Positions 1 to 11,340 of a stretch of DNA of 38,122 nucleotides are shown here, piece by piece (the stretch's first letter is position 1; each line of letters starts with the position of its first letter). The stretch is from Elysia marginata. Its lineage: Eukaryota > Mollusca > Gastropoda > Plakobranchidae. Under the pieces are notes generated by a model that was not told where the DNA came from, made no database searches, and saw only the letters and a list, made by a program, of their open reading frames with translations. Made by a program: the position numbers and the translations under genes. Location: positions 195,049 through 233,170 of the forward strand of contig BMAT01008239.1 of the NCBI GenBank assembly GCA_019649035.1, written 5' to 3'.

Positions 1-730
1 AATCTGGGTGTTTTTATGAACTCTAATCTTACATCCGATGATCAAATATATCATTTAAAAAGGTTTTTTTACTTAGAACTTCTTAAAATTTCTCAAATTA
101 TACAATATTCAACAAAAGAAAGTGCAAACAAACTAGCTTGTTCTCTGGTGGTATCAAGACTAGAACTATTGCAATTCCTTGTTGGCTGGTGCTAGTAAAA
201 ACAAGCCAAATAAATCACAAAAAAATTAAAAAAAGGGATCAATTTGAACTCATAAAAAAGACCACATATCACCTCTCCTAAAGGCCCTGCATTGATTGCC
301 AATTGCATCACGCATACGTTACAAAATTGCATCCCTTGCCTCTCAACGCCATAATGATTAAACTGTTTGTCCCTACATGAAATGAAAGATCTTCCTCGAA
401 AAATATACTTGATAAACCTGGATTCAATCTAAAACGTTTTGGTTAACAAACCTTTTCTTATCAAGGAGCAGAAATATGGGATAACCGTCTACCTCTTATT
501 AAAAACGCAAAGACGCTACCATCTTTTAACTTTAATTTGAAAACACACATCTTTTTCCTAACTTTTAAATAATGTATTTAAATGAATTTAATGTATTTTT
601 ATGTACACTGTACTTCACCTTTTAAGGAAGTGATATACTGTAAACTTTTTAGTGCGTCGATCTAAGTTTGTTAAGATTTTATGTAAAGCGCTTTGAGCTT
701 CTATTAAGGGAAATCGCTATGAAATAAACT
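1..730 (+). mobile_element. Decayed non-LTR retrotransposon (CR1/L2-like), 3' part
   Basis: Frame 1 is open from the first base to a stop near 196 and begins NLGVFMNSNL, then has a VVSRLELLQF-like segment. This matches the NLGV...SRLDYCNS region at the C-terminal end of CR1/L2-type reverse transcriptases. After a frameshifted stretch that still resembles the HITPLLKxLHWLP block, 445-560 reads roughly GAEIWDNRLPLIKN...LKTHIF, the usual last conserved block (LWNSLP...FKxxLKTHLF). The 3' end near 675-725 has the AAGCGCTTTGAGC tail typical of these LINEs, then AATAAA-like sequence and a microsatellite. Internal stops and shifts show it is dead. The 5' part lies outside the window. It sits in an intron of the phosphatase gene. 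Clade assignment is from motif style only. Confidence 0.75.
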
Positions 731-733
731 TAT

Positions 734-777
<44 letters not shown>

Positions 778-808
778 TTATTATTATTATTATTAATATT
801 ACTTTTGC

Positions 809-839
<31 letters not shown>

Positions 840-915
840 GTTATTATTATTATTGTTATTATTATTATTAATATTATTGTAATAATTATTTTTACCTTTG
901 TTATTGTTATTATTA

Positions 916-968
<53 letters not shown>

Positions 969-1004
969 GTTATTATTATTATTATCATTATTATCACTAC
1001 TATT
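731..1004. repeat. TAC/TTA trinucleotide microsatellite
   Basis: About 270 bases of near-perfect triplet repeats: first (TAC)n, then (TTA)n with scattered interruptions (TTG, TTAA, TCA). It starts directly at the 3' tail of the LINE fragment, so it probably grew from the LINE's own 3' terminal repeat. The long open frame through it, rich in Ile and Val, is only a by-product of the repeat. Confidence 0.95.
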
Positions 1005-1189
1005 AAATAGAAAAGAAGGGGCAACACACAGACCATAAACATTATTTTCATCAAATGAGGATCATGGTAGAATGAAACGATAAACACGTATTACTTTTTG
1101 TTCCATAAGTAGAAAAGCAGATCTTAGACTACCTATGCTAACTTGGTTATTACTATAGTATTTTTATAAATTTTCTTTCCATTTTACAG

Positions 1190-4100
1190 GGGGCTTCTGT
1201 AGTTTCCACCAACAGTTTCCCAAGTACTGCTCAAGACACACTTCCTTCTCTGGGCAACTTCTCCACGCGAAAAGAGCCGATGCTCTGGTACACTCCACGC
1301 TAACATCTCCAGGATCTCTAGCCTCTGACCTTCCCAATACGCCAGCCCCAAAGCGCAAACTATCTGTACGTCACCATTTTATTTTATTCAGTTACCAAAA
1401 TACATTTACTTTTTTTGTTATTTCGAAATATTTCTGAAGTCAAATATGCTTATGGGGCTGTGGGTTTCCTATGAGTCATTCATCTTGACGCCGAATCTTT
1501 TCAAATACCATTTATAACTAAATTAATAACTAGGCCTAGTTTAGGGCACATAACTTTCAATTGATGTGATGTCCCTTTCAGAGCTTACAATTTCTTACCT
1601 TTCTTGAAGATTTTTATACTAGATATACAGTATACTGCTAAATAATTAACTCAATTTCTCTTTTGGTCTTTGGAAGTTTTAAGAAATGATTCTCTGACCA
1701 ATTTTCTAGCGCAAAACCCTGGGTCTCTATTCTCTAAACTGCACGTGCTTTACTTTATTAAATAGGTAACAAAAGATTATCAAAGATCAGGGAATACAAA
1801 GCTTATGTACGATAACATACAATGCGAGCTGAAATTTTGTGCTCGTCTATACATCTAAAAGTTACCAGACAATCATATACTTGTTATATTTCTATTGAAC
1901 TCTGGAAGACTGCGGGAAATTCAATGGAGACATTCGTTGTGTTACTCTATTTTCGCAGCATAAAAATACGTTTTAGCTATTTCTCTTAGTCAAAGAAGTG
2001 GTATGTGCAGAAACAAACTATAATTCGTGACTAGGAAACAAGATTAGGTCCCGCAATTTGAATCAAGTTTTATTCTGGTATCACTATAATTATGCTAGAA
2101 TAACGTACTAAACACTAAGAAATGCCAGTGGAATGGACCCGTATGATATGTTCCAAAACTGTTAAATCAGTGGAAAATGGGATAAAAAAGGATTGTAAAG
2201 TCTTTAAAGTGCAGCGGCCAACACTGTATCCGGACACGCCGACAGGTGAGACTAAATAAGAAGATATCTAACTGTCACACTAGAAGATGTCAAGGAGTCA
2301 AAAAGGATAAATCAGAATAAATATTTTGAGTGGCAAGTGTGAGATGACAAAGCTATAATGTATAAGTCGAGGGTTCAAATTACTTTAAAGGCAAGCATAT
2401 TTCGGCGTTTTTTACTTAAGCCTACTTCCATCCACTGTTAGTTTTATACTCTTAGTGTATAAATCAGGGCTTATGACAAATGTATCTTTTTTTCTACACC
2501 AGTTAAGTCCCGTCGAGCTTCTGCCCTACTTATACATAGGAGATGCCGGCCATTCCACGAGAAAGGAGCTGTTGCTGGGTTTCAAAATCTCCGCCATTCT
2601 GAACGTCTCCACGTCTTGCGAGAATCATTTCCCAACTGACTTCCGGTACAAAGTAATTCCTGTGGAGGACTCTCACAATGCCAATCTGTTTGAGTGGTTT
2701 CAAGATGCCATCTTGTTTATAGGTTTGTTCCTGTGCCATGCCTAAGTTATTTGATTTTGATAATGTGTCTTCTTTTAACTTAACCTCCCATATCACAATA
2801 TAGAATTTAAAAAATGCAACTGCTCAGTTATACTCATACCTTTCTCATTCGCACAGAAGTAGCTTACCCAGTGGTCATTTCGTTCGTAGATTCGGGGGCC
2901 AAATTTCAGACGTTTGCTAATCGAAACATAAAAATAACTATCCTTGAATAGATAGGCTGACCTTTTATGTTTTAATATGCCAATACGGTATGATTGTAAA
3001 AGGAAGTTTACAAACAATAGAACAGGCATAACATCAGCCCTCTCCAAACATATATGCCAAATATATAACCAGAGCAGTTATGCACTCAATCAAAATAATA
3101 CTTGAAAGAAAGTTTCCAGAATACATCATCGCAAAAGATGAACAGAGAATGACTGGACAATACTTTACTAAAATGACAAGTTAACATAGAATATTTTCAT
3201 TTGATAATAAACATGTACGCCTATGTTAATCATAAACATTAATCTATTTCCTCCCTCCAAAAATCTTATAATTGAGCAGATCAAATCGGGCACAATTTCT
3301 TGGTCCTCCGCCCACCATTTGTTCTCCACACAGATGCCAAAGCCTGTCCTGTCTTTTTTGTTTTCAATTTCAAAGACATAATAGAACTTTTGAAAAGACT
3401 TTTGCATGATGCTTATTAACAACAAAGAACATATCGCTAACTCTTAGTATCTCTTTATAATGATGAAAAAAATCGCAATTACTATTAGATCTATATCACT
3501 GGGTCAGAGACTTTTGTTTTGATTCTCCAGGATTTAGAGCTTGGTGCTATATGCTTATATTACAACAAGTGAAGTTCTCAATATATATATTAATTTTCAG
3601 AACGAGAGCGTCGATCAGGCGGTAAAGTTCTTGTCCACTGCCACGGAGGCATTAGCCGTTCAGCCACGGTATGCCTTGCCTACCTGATGTTTTCCCGTCA
3701 TCTCCGCCTGGACGAAGCCTTCGACTATATCCGCGCTAGACGGCACGTTATCTCACCCAACGCGAATTTCATGATCCAGCTATCTCAGTTTGAGACGGAG
3801 CTGCGGAAATTGGGCGTGTGTTGGCCGGCGACTTGGTCTCAGCGCTGTCCGTCCAGCTCGTCCTCAACCACAACAGAGGAGGACATGAGCTGGGAGGATC
3901 ACAGCAACAGACTGGAGTCTTCATCCTCAACAACATCATCAGAACTGTCTTGGCAAGGGCTAGCTCGCGGAACAGCGGATACTGCCATGGGCGACACACA
4001 ATCCGACCCTGTATTAGTGTCGCCATCTATCAGAGAGCAACATCAACAGCTGTCAGAGTCGTGTAGTCAACGGATCGGTTTGCCTACAAACCAAAAGACA

Positions 4101-4595
4101 GCAGACTCCTTTGCACTTACAATGTTTGTCCCCTCAAACCAAACTACAAATTCAGAGACACAGAACTTTGAAACCTACCCAATTCCCAACTATACTACCT
4201 CTGAGGAGGTGTTCCTTCAACAACCGCCAGAAATAAACGTTTCCGTCCTTCACCAAAAAGATGCCCCTGATTCTGTTACTTTTGAGAATCAAAAACAATG
4301 TGTTGAAGAAAATATGGCTCATGGCGACGAAAACTTTTGTCATTTTAGCCCACCACCAAAATCTCCGAGCCTCAACTTCGGATGTCTACATGAAAAAATC
4401 AGAACAAGTAGTCAAAACTTTTTCTTTGGCAGCTGCCCCGACATTGCCGGGGCCACATTTTCTCAAGGGACTAAAAACCCTCATATAAAAAGTACAAATG
4501 AAAAGAGTTTAGATAACAGCTCTCAAAATGATGTCTTTGCCAATGGCAGCCAAGAGGCTAGGTCTGATGAGCCACTGAACTTGAGCCACGATTGA
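1190..4595 (+). CDS. Dual-specificity MAP kinase phosphatase, DUSP1/2/4/5-like (5' exons missing)
   Basis: Removes phosphate from Thr and Tyr of MAP kinases. Exons seen: 1190-1365, 2503-2722 and 3601-4595, all with AG/GT borders and compatible phases (two leading bases, then 0, then 1); 462 residues are encoded here. Exon 1 starts GGF-x(2)-F-x(3)-FPKYC, the end of the rhodanese-like MAPK-binding domain; the rest must lie left of the window. Exon 2 begins LSPVELLPYLYIG and carries the general-acid Asp in PVEDSHNA. Exon 3 holds the phosphatase loop VHCHGGISRSAT (nucleophile Cys and Arg of HC-X5-R) and the ISPNxxFM...QF motif. The remaining ~250 residues are a low-complexity Ser/Thr/Gln-rich tail with no recognised domain, ending EPLNLSHD. 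The catalytic domain is closer to DUSP1/4/5 than to DUSP8/16, though the long tail recalls the latter. The exact orthologue is not fixed. Confidence 0.9.
1366..2502 (+). other. Phosphatase intron (noncoding)
   Basis: Intron between phosphatase exons, donor GTACGT and acceptor TTTCTACACCAG. Apart from an old SINE near its 3' end I see no gene or repeat in it. Confidence 0.85.
2327..2460 (+). mobile_element. Degenerate tRNA-derived SINE, copy 1
   Basis: The stretch GAGTGGCAAG...ATAAGTCGAGGGTTCAAAT...TAAAGGCA...TTTCGGC...AAGCCTACTTC aligns through about 120 bases with 36563-36690. It contains a recognisable but decayed Pol III B box (GGTTCAAAT for GGTTCGAATC) and a weak A box (TGGCAAG...). It lies immediately upstream of phosphatase exon 2 and is more diverged from a tRNA than the second copy. 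Confidence 0.65.
2723..3600 (+). other. Phosphatase intron (noncoding)
   Basis: Phase-1 intron with donor ATAG|GTTTGT and acceptor ATTTTCAG|AACGAG. It splits one Glu codon just before the active-site exon. I see nothing else recognisable in it. Confidence 0.85.
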
Positions 4596-4618
4596 ATAAT
4601 AGAATTAGAATATCTGGA

Positions 4619-4624
4619 AATAAA
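4619..4624 (+). terminator. Candidate poly-A signal of the phosphatase gene
   Basis: AATAAA begins 24 bases after the TGA stop. If used it would give a very short 3' UTR, whereas immediate-early MAPK phosphatase mRNAs usually have long AU-rich 3' UTRs. Later AATAAA copies exist downstream, so use of this one is uncertain. Confidence 0.4.
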
Positions 4625-5607
4625 TTATACAAGCAGCCCGGGTGATATTATTTCAGTCAACATCTTCTTAACCTCTTATATAATATTTTAGACCATATCA
4701 GAAAAAAACCGCAGGGGAAATCGTTTTCTTATAAAAATTATTATGTATCTGCCCTAAGTACCATAACAGGTCACAATGGAGTGGCAAAAACTGGCATAAT
4801 TTGATCATATCAACAGGCGCATATCCTTACTAAGACAATACTTAATATGATTGAGAGCCAAACAAAAGAGGATCCTGGATCGACTAAATAGAAGAATGTG
4901 CTACTACTAGGTACTAGAAGAATGTGCTACAAACGTTCTTCGCTAGTGACCTGTCTTAAGACGCCAATAGCTCAAGACAAAAAATCTTGGAGGCAAGAGG
5001 CTGATCCCTCTGGTCTTCATGTCTCTTGACAAAATAGGAGCTCGATGTCTCAGTTAGGAAGTGAGATGTGAATATAAACTGTAAATGTCTGATATTTTTT
5101 TCCTTTTACCTTAGAGCAATTAACGTATACAACTCTTTCTTAATTCCAGGTCGTTTAAACTACTAGAGTAGACCGTGCAAGCTTTGTTCACTCCTTTATA
5201 GTGTAAAAACCAGTTTTGAACTCAGTGGATTGCTGGGTAGAAGAATAATTGCACTCGCATTTAAGGTTCGCTGGTATAAAAATTGCCCAGAATCAATAAA
5301 CTATGAAACCTGCGAAAGAGCCAAAAGCCGACCAAACCTGAAATTCAGCTTTTCACATGAATGATATATTTCTCTTGTTTTCTTTCCTTTCCAATAGTGT
5401 TATTTCTTACTTATAGTGTTGGCTAATAGCTGCAACAAAGGGAAAACATATCAGTATTATGGCAGTCAGATAAGCTACCTCACTTCTTACACCATTGCCG
5501 ATAGTGATTGCTCAAACTATTGATATTGTTATGTCTCAATCTCTCATGTAACTAGTGTACATGTAATTAGTTCTTACAACAGTACTGTTACAAATTGCTT
5601 ATATTAA

Positions 5608-5645
<38 letters not shown>

Positions 5646-6320
5646 TTTTGTCTGACCAGCATCAACCTTTTCCTACAAGTAGTTTTACTTTAGACCTAAT
5701 GTTTACTGTTTAAACTTTCATATCCTCCCCTTGCCGATGTATATCCATATGAACAAGTTCACTAAAACTTGACACCAATGCATTAAAGATAGTTTTGTCA
5801 ACTGCAAATAACTTATGGAAAAAATGCAGAAGAGGGCAAAAGATGAAACAAGCGCGCAAAGATTCACATACCCTCTAGTCAACGGCAATTTTATTCTACG
5901 TAATGATTCTGACCAATATCTCCAAATTGTCACGTGGGTCTTGGTGTCAGTGGGAGTTACCATTCACCAACATCTTCTGCATTCCCGCCATTCCATGTTT
6001 GATTTTATGTTACGTGTGTGCCGATGGGTCTAGGAAGGTAACAGCATTTCGTTAATATGTAGAAATAGTAATGGTGGATTTTATTTAGGATCCTGGTTGG
6101 GTTAGATACAATGTAAATAATGTCACTTGAGTTTCCTTGCCACCTGGAGTTGGGCTGAAGATTTTATTTACGGACACGTATACATTGACATGTATCTAGA
6201 TCTATTGTTTTTGCATTTAAAAAAAATACTCAAATTTATTATATATTTCACGGCTATAAAGCAAAATGGAAGAAATTATTTTAGGGTGACAAATTTGAGG
6301 GACGTTTCAGTCATTCTGTT
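4625..6320. other. Noncoding stretch after the phosphatase gene
   Basis: AT-rich DNA, part of which may be phosphatase 3' UTR. The only clear structure is an (AT)15 microsatellite at 5611-5640. The short open frames at 5718-6033 and 6127-6324 have no recognisable motifs. Confidence 0.6.
5610..5640. repeat. (TA)n microsatellite
   Basis: A pure run of about 15 AT dinucleotides, uninterrupted. Confidence 0.97.
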
Positions 6321-7879
6321 CTAGATTTCATAGGTGCCACTTTATAATTTTCAAAAAGGAGGAACTTTACTTGCGTTATGTGACAGATGATGCGACCGCC
6401 GAAGGCGGGAGCTTTTCTAGGGGGGTCCGGGGGCATGCTCCCCCCGGAAACTTTTTGAAAATTACCCCGCGAAAGAAGCCATTTTAGAGTACTTTGGCAG
6501 CAATTTACTTCTTATTTCATGTTTCGATATAATTTATAAAGGGCCATAACGGGGAATTAGTTTCAACCCTAACAATTTATTTCCTCCTTAGACACTTTGC
6601 TAAAAAAAAGTAATACGTTTATTAGATTGGAATACATTAAGCCTACAAAAGTTTTTCATAGAAATGAAAGGCCCTGGTGCTATTATTACATGCAGCCCTA
6701 ACATATCTCAACATTTAGGCATTCACCAAAACCTGATTCCTTGTATCAAAGAAGTCTCTCGAGCCATTTTTTAAAAATAATTATTTGCCATGTTTAAAAA
6801 AACTGAGCTGAGATGTAAATTCGGGAAGTGGCGTTTAATGCACCCTGTAACCTTCCTTTAAAATTTCTCGTTGTTAGACCTATATATTCTAAACTAGACG
6901 ATAGAGGTTAAAACAAAAAGCTAAGTACATGTAAAGATATCGGTATTTGCAGTAGACTAGGTGTCAAAGACTTAAATCCACATTGCCGATTTATTTAGAC
7001 CTCTATCCCAATTTCCATTGTACTTGGCAGATACAGATTTGTAGATGATCTGGCTTTCACTAAGTTTCAGTTCACACCCATATGGTCTCCGTCTGCATTC
7101 CTGTCCAAAATAAATTTGCATCCATCCCTCAGAAAAAAAAATACAAATCTAAGACTATACCCGATAATGTTAGATCTTACGTGTGAAAATGTATAAGTTA
7201 GACCTATAAAAGATCTATGATCTACAGTATTGTTTGCGGTCCGGTGAAATTTTTATTATATGACCCACAATAGCGGTACTCGGTAGCTTATCTTCATCTA
7301 CCATAGTTCATCTGTCTTGATTGGCTAGTAGTAGTAGAACCTTGCTGTAGAACCTTCTTCTGACTATGCTGTGCTATGCGCTAGTGCTGTTTGAGGTTGA
7401 TTGGGTATATTATAACTATGTTCGCAAACTGTTCGCCTATCGGTAGACCTAGATTAAGAAGTTAAGATTGCTTTTGCTAAGCGAGAACTTTCCCCTTTCG
7501 TATTCTGTAGTTCTAAAACTAAGCTTAATAACCAGCGCAGGTTCATTTCACACTCTCTGGTGCAAGCAATTCCCACTTCCGCTATTTTTTACTTCGCGGA
7601 TCTGATTGTTATGCATGTTGTCCTAGGCTTTAGCGAAAAAGTCGGATTACTGCAGTTTAGTCCACCGTTTGATCCTCTTTTTTATACTCCAATGGAGTAA
7701 AACAGAAATGATTCTGTAGACAGAGATACGTCATGTGTATGTCCTCAAATTTGTATCGGTCATAGCGGAAATCTGCATGAACAATCGGTAACGGTTGTAG
7801 ATAGCGGAAAAAATCGGAAAGGTCGGAACATAGCGGAATGTCCGCTATTTAGCGGAAAAGTGGCACCTATGAGATCTAG
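6321..7879. mobile_element. Non-autonomous DNA transposon with terminal inverted repeats
   Basis: CATAGGTGCCACTTT at 6329-6343 is exactly repeated in inverted orientation at 7857-7871. The match extends outward eight more bases with one mismatch (CTAGATTT against CTAGATCT). The right end has several AGCGGA repeats, including ATAGCGGA-ATG-TCCGCTAT, a perfect 8-bp palindrome, as expected of transposase-binding sites. The left end has a GC-rich hairpin block at 6345-6464. No transposase frame is visible, so it would depend on a partner. The target duplication cannot be fixed because the flanks themselves are CTAGAT-like. Superfamily not determined. Confidence 0.7.
6345..6464. repeat. Long inverted repeat with GC-rich hairpin core
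   Basis: TAATTTTCAAAAAG at 6345-6358 is perfectly inverted at 6451-6464. Between the arms are a CCGCC-GAA-GGCGG hairpin and a G6...C6 stem around GCATGC, strikingly GC-rich inside AT-rich DNA. It lies within the left end of the DNA transposon. Confidence 0.85.
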
Positions 7880-10800
7880 ATCTACCGAATGAGGTAAGAA
7901 AGCCAGTCAACACCGATACACCCAGTCCCACTCCCAAGGCAAGACTAGAGAAGGAATTCTGACCTAAAATGTTTCCAGAGAAGTCGGGATTTCAAAAGTG
8001 CTATGAAAAGCTGACGCAGGACCGAGTCCAAGGATGAAAACTCGGTTGGTGTCTTATTTAAATCATCTAGATCTAGTCTAAGTAAGGCTGTTTAAAGTGA
8101 ACCAGACAACAACCCAAACTTAGCCCAAATAAAATCCACCATAAGGTGGTTTGTTAACCACTAGAGTCACGTGACTATTTTCGGGTAGGAAAAGGTCAGA
8201 ATCATTAGCGTGCAATACCTCTAGCAAAGCAGTCAAAAGCTTAGAATGGCATGTCTAAGATAAGAGTCAATGTATAAAAAGCTAGTTTGAATGAATTTCA
8301 TCAGGGTAGCGTACATGAAAACCTTGATAAAGTGCCTCGACTGAGTCTGAATGACTAGTTTGAAATCTGGACTCACTTGAAAAGAGTCTTCATGCATTGT
8401 TACAGGCTACCAAAACTCTTCAATCAATAAAAATGCACCAAAACCATCAAAAGATTCAAGATACGGTAGGTATTCTTTATCAGATCAGATTTGTGACAAA
8501 AAAATCACAATATTTTAAGACTACTCATTGCAATTCTCATCTTTATCAAGACAAAAAAATCAGACCCGCAAAACAAACTTATAAACATAATTGTCCTCCA
8601 AACCATTTGTTGAATTTCCAGCTCTTTGACAATTGTCTGTTGAGACAGAGTGGTAGATATCAAAATATTCAACTAAAGGGTCGCTGATAAGAAAGCATAT
8701 GGAAATAAAATAATGTAAACTAGCGTTTTTGTATAACTCTTAAACTTTGAAAATGTTTCTTAACTTGGCAACCAACTCTCAAACACGTAAAAAATGCTCA
8801 ACACTGTCGATGACAAAGACCATACATGTTTGACTAAACTGATACAATTTACTTCAAAATATGGTTTTTAAAAACCAACGACAGAACTACCAGCCATGCC
8901 CATCTTGCTCTTCGCTATTCTCTAAAATAAGTCAAAATGGAAGAAAAAATTAAAGCAAAAAGAAAAAAAACCAAAAAAACGCAACAAAACAACAACAAAC
9001 CACACGCGCACACACACACACAAAATAAACAGCAAAACAAGTCACCATAAAACACTTCACAACACTGTTTAATCAGATTGCGCTTTACGGAGACGTTAGA
9101 GATACTTCATCTGAAAACAGCAAATAACGAATTTCTAAATTGAAATCCTTTGACCTGAGTATTTCCCGTGCACGTTATTACAGGAGCAGGACACACCATA
9201 CATCTGTAGTTGTTTTTTTTTGTTTTGTACACACTCTTCCTTGCCTGCCAAGGTAGAGTGTTCTCATCAAAGTTTTTAGTTTTGTTTTATACAAGTTAAG
9301 AAGCAAATTGAAGTGTAGTTGAATCACAACGAATATAATAAAACTCATTAGCATTTTATCTGCTTATAACTGTTTACTGAAGAAACTATATGTTACGATT
9401 TCTCATCTATAAATTTACGTTGTTCATTGTTTATACTAATGAGAACAGCATTATATCTTAATCAAACAAAAAGATACATGTAGTTTATACTTGTATTATA
9501 ATAATGCACGTACCTTGTTTATTATATCGACCTTGTTAAAAACTGTTGCATGTTTGTATTAAATGTTTTAGTGTTCAAAGCAATAATAAAATAGCAATAT
9601 CAGATCTTTAAGATTTTCTGAAATTGAATTTGTCCTCTCTGTCAACTAGTGAATAACGGTCGCAAACTGTCGTGAATCTCCATTCTGTTACTGAAAAGCT
9701 GTCCATTAGATAGGAGGAAAATCAGAACAAGTCAGGAGATATAATTTAAAGTAATGTTATTTCTCATTTTGAAACTAGTTTTAGAAAACACTGAAGGCCC
9801 CAACGGCAAAAACACCAGTCATTTTCCATGTATTTCTTGCCGAGCCTAAAAACAGTCTGTAAATCTTCTTGATAAATTTAATAGGCTTACATGCTGTGGT
9901 GTAAAAATCTTCCTGCAGTACAAAGTGGTGACGTCAAACACAGTTTTAACGCTCAATTCCTCTTGTCTTCGAACAGCCGGAATTTAAGGCTTAGGCCTAG
10001 ACATACGTTTGACTACTTCTCTAGGTACACCGATCGCTGCCTGATTGAATTACCTATTTTGAACCTGATGTATTGTTTGTTATAAACTTATGATGAAGAC
10101 TTCAATTGAACTCCAGGGGTTTCAGGGCAAAATGAGACATCCATTTTAAAACTTGGCAAAAACTCGCCTCTATTTATCACTTTCTATCTTTTCTTTCAGC
10201 AGGTGTAAAGATTTCACAGCATTTAAGACAGCTGTGTTCTAGTTAGTTGTTTCTGTTATGCCAAAAAAAAAAAAACGACTTTCAAAACAGAAATGTAACC
10301 ATCTCTACGGCCTAACATTGACTAATAATGAATTAATAAAAAAAAAAAAGGTAAAAATGGCCGTTGTCTCGTTTTTCCCGAAACTTTTCACATAATCATA
10401 GGGAGAAATTTAGAATTGCTTCGTTTAGAAATGTAATTATTCCCTCTTATTAAAATAGACAGATTTTTCAAATATTGCCCACAAAGTCAAATACATTAAT
10501 GCAGGTTTTATGTATGGGTCTTTGACGACACGAGGGGCAGGAGGAAGGGAGGGTGTCCAGAGATAACCTACAGAAGTCTTAACTTATATATTCTAATAGC
10601 TTTTTACTAAGAAAAATTGTTTCGTCTTAGTCTATCTTTATCCAGCTATTATGTGCATGCAAACTGTACATCATCCTGTAGGTCTATTATAATTACACAT
10701 TCATGTATTTGTTTTGATATAAGACCAGTCTGCTTGTTTAAAGAAATAATGTTGCTGTGGCACCACAGGTCCACAGGTGGTAGTAGTTAATCAAATCAGG

Positions 10801-11340
10801 TCATTAAAAATATTTTAACTCCTTGTTTGGCCTTATATTCGATTACATTATAGCAAAACACATATGCATTTCCTCTACTTCTGTTTACTACGAAAACCAT
10901 CTATCTGGAATACCCAATCTTATCTCTACTTTGATTAGTGGCCGTTTCTTCCTGTACGTGGTGGCAGGACATTAAAAGATTGATAGACCGTTTTTGCAAT
11001 TTTTTCACAGACATGCTCTTATGAAAGAATTTAAAGGACATCTTTGGGGTGTAAAGATTGGTCTTTTTCACCATGGAGTAATCATTGCCAATCAATACAG
11101 CTCTAGGTGCTTTTACGTCTAAAAGATGTAAACAAACTAAGTCAACAACTTGCCCATTGTCTTTGATACCGTCCTATATTACTTATTAGTGTAATTATTG
11201 CCATCAATAATCCTGTCACCCTCATTCAATAATTCCATGTATGCTCTTATCTGCTCATGCAGACATTTATTTCGGGCCTTATCATCATCACTAACAACAA
11301 CAACAACAGCGACAACATTAACCAGTGACAACCATGTTGC
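7880..11340. other. Intergenic stretch without recognisable gene
   Basis: AT-rich DNA with an A-rich tract and a (CA)n run near 8940-9022 and a hairpin at 9231-9261. An open frame at 8397-8687 (+) has no ATG start and no known motif. On the minus strand about 95 codons are open around 10901-11180; the translation (lysine-rich, with LLDVKAPRAVLIGNDYS) looks weakly protein-like but I do not recognise it. Confidence 0.5.
9001..9022. repeat. Short (CA)n microsatellite
   Basis: CACACGCGCA followed by a pure CA run, next to an A-rich tract from about 8940. Confidence 0.85.

Noticed and set aside
704-1087. A 127-residue minus-strand open frame made of Ile and Val runs
   Set aside because: Translation of the TTA/TAC microsatellite, with no protein-like composition.
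10901-11180. About 95 minus-strand codons open, with LLDVKAPRAVLIGNDYS
   Set aside because: Weakly protein-like, but no ATG, no family I can name and no flanking exon. Not annotated as a gene.
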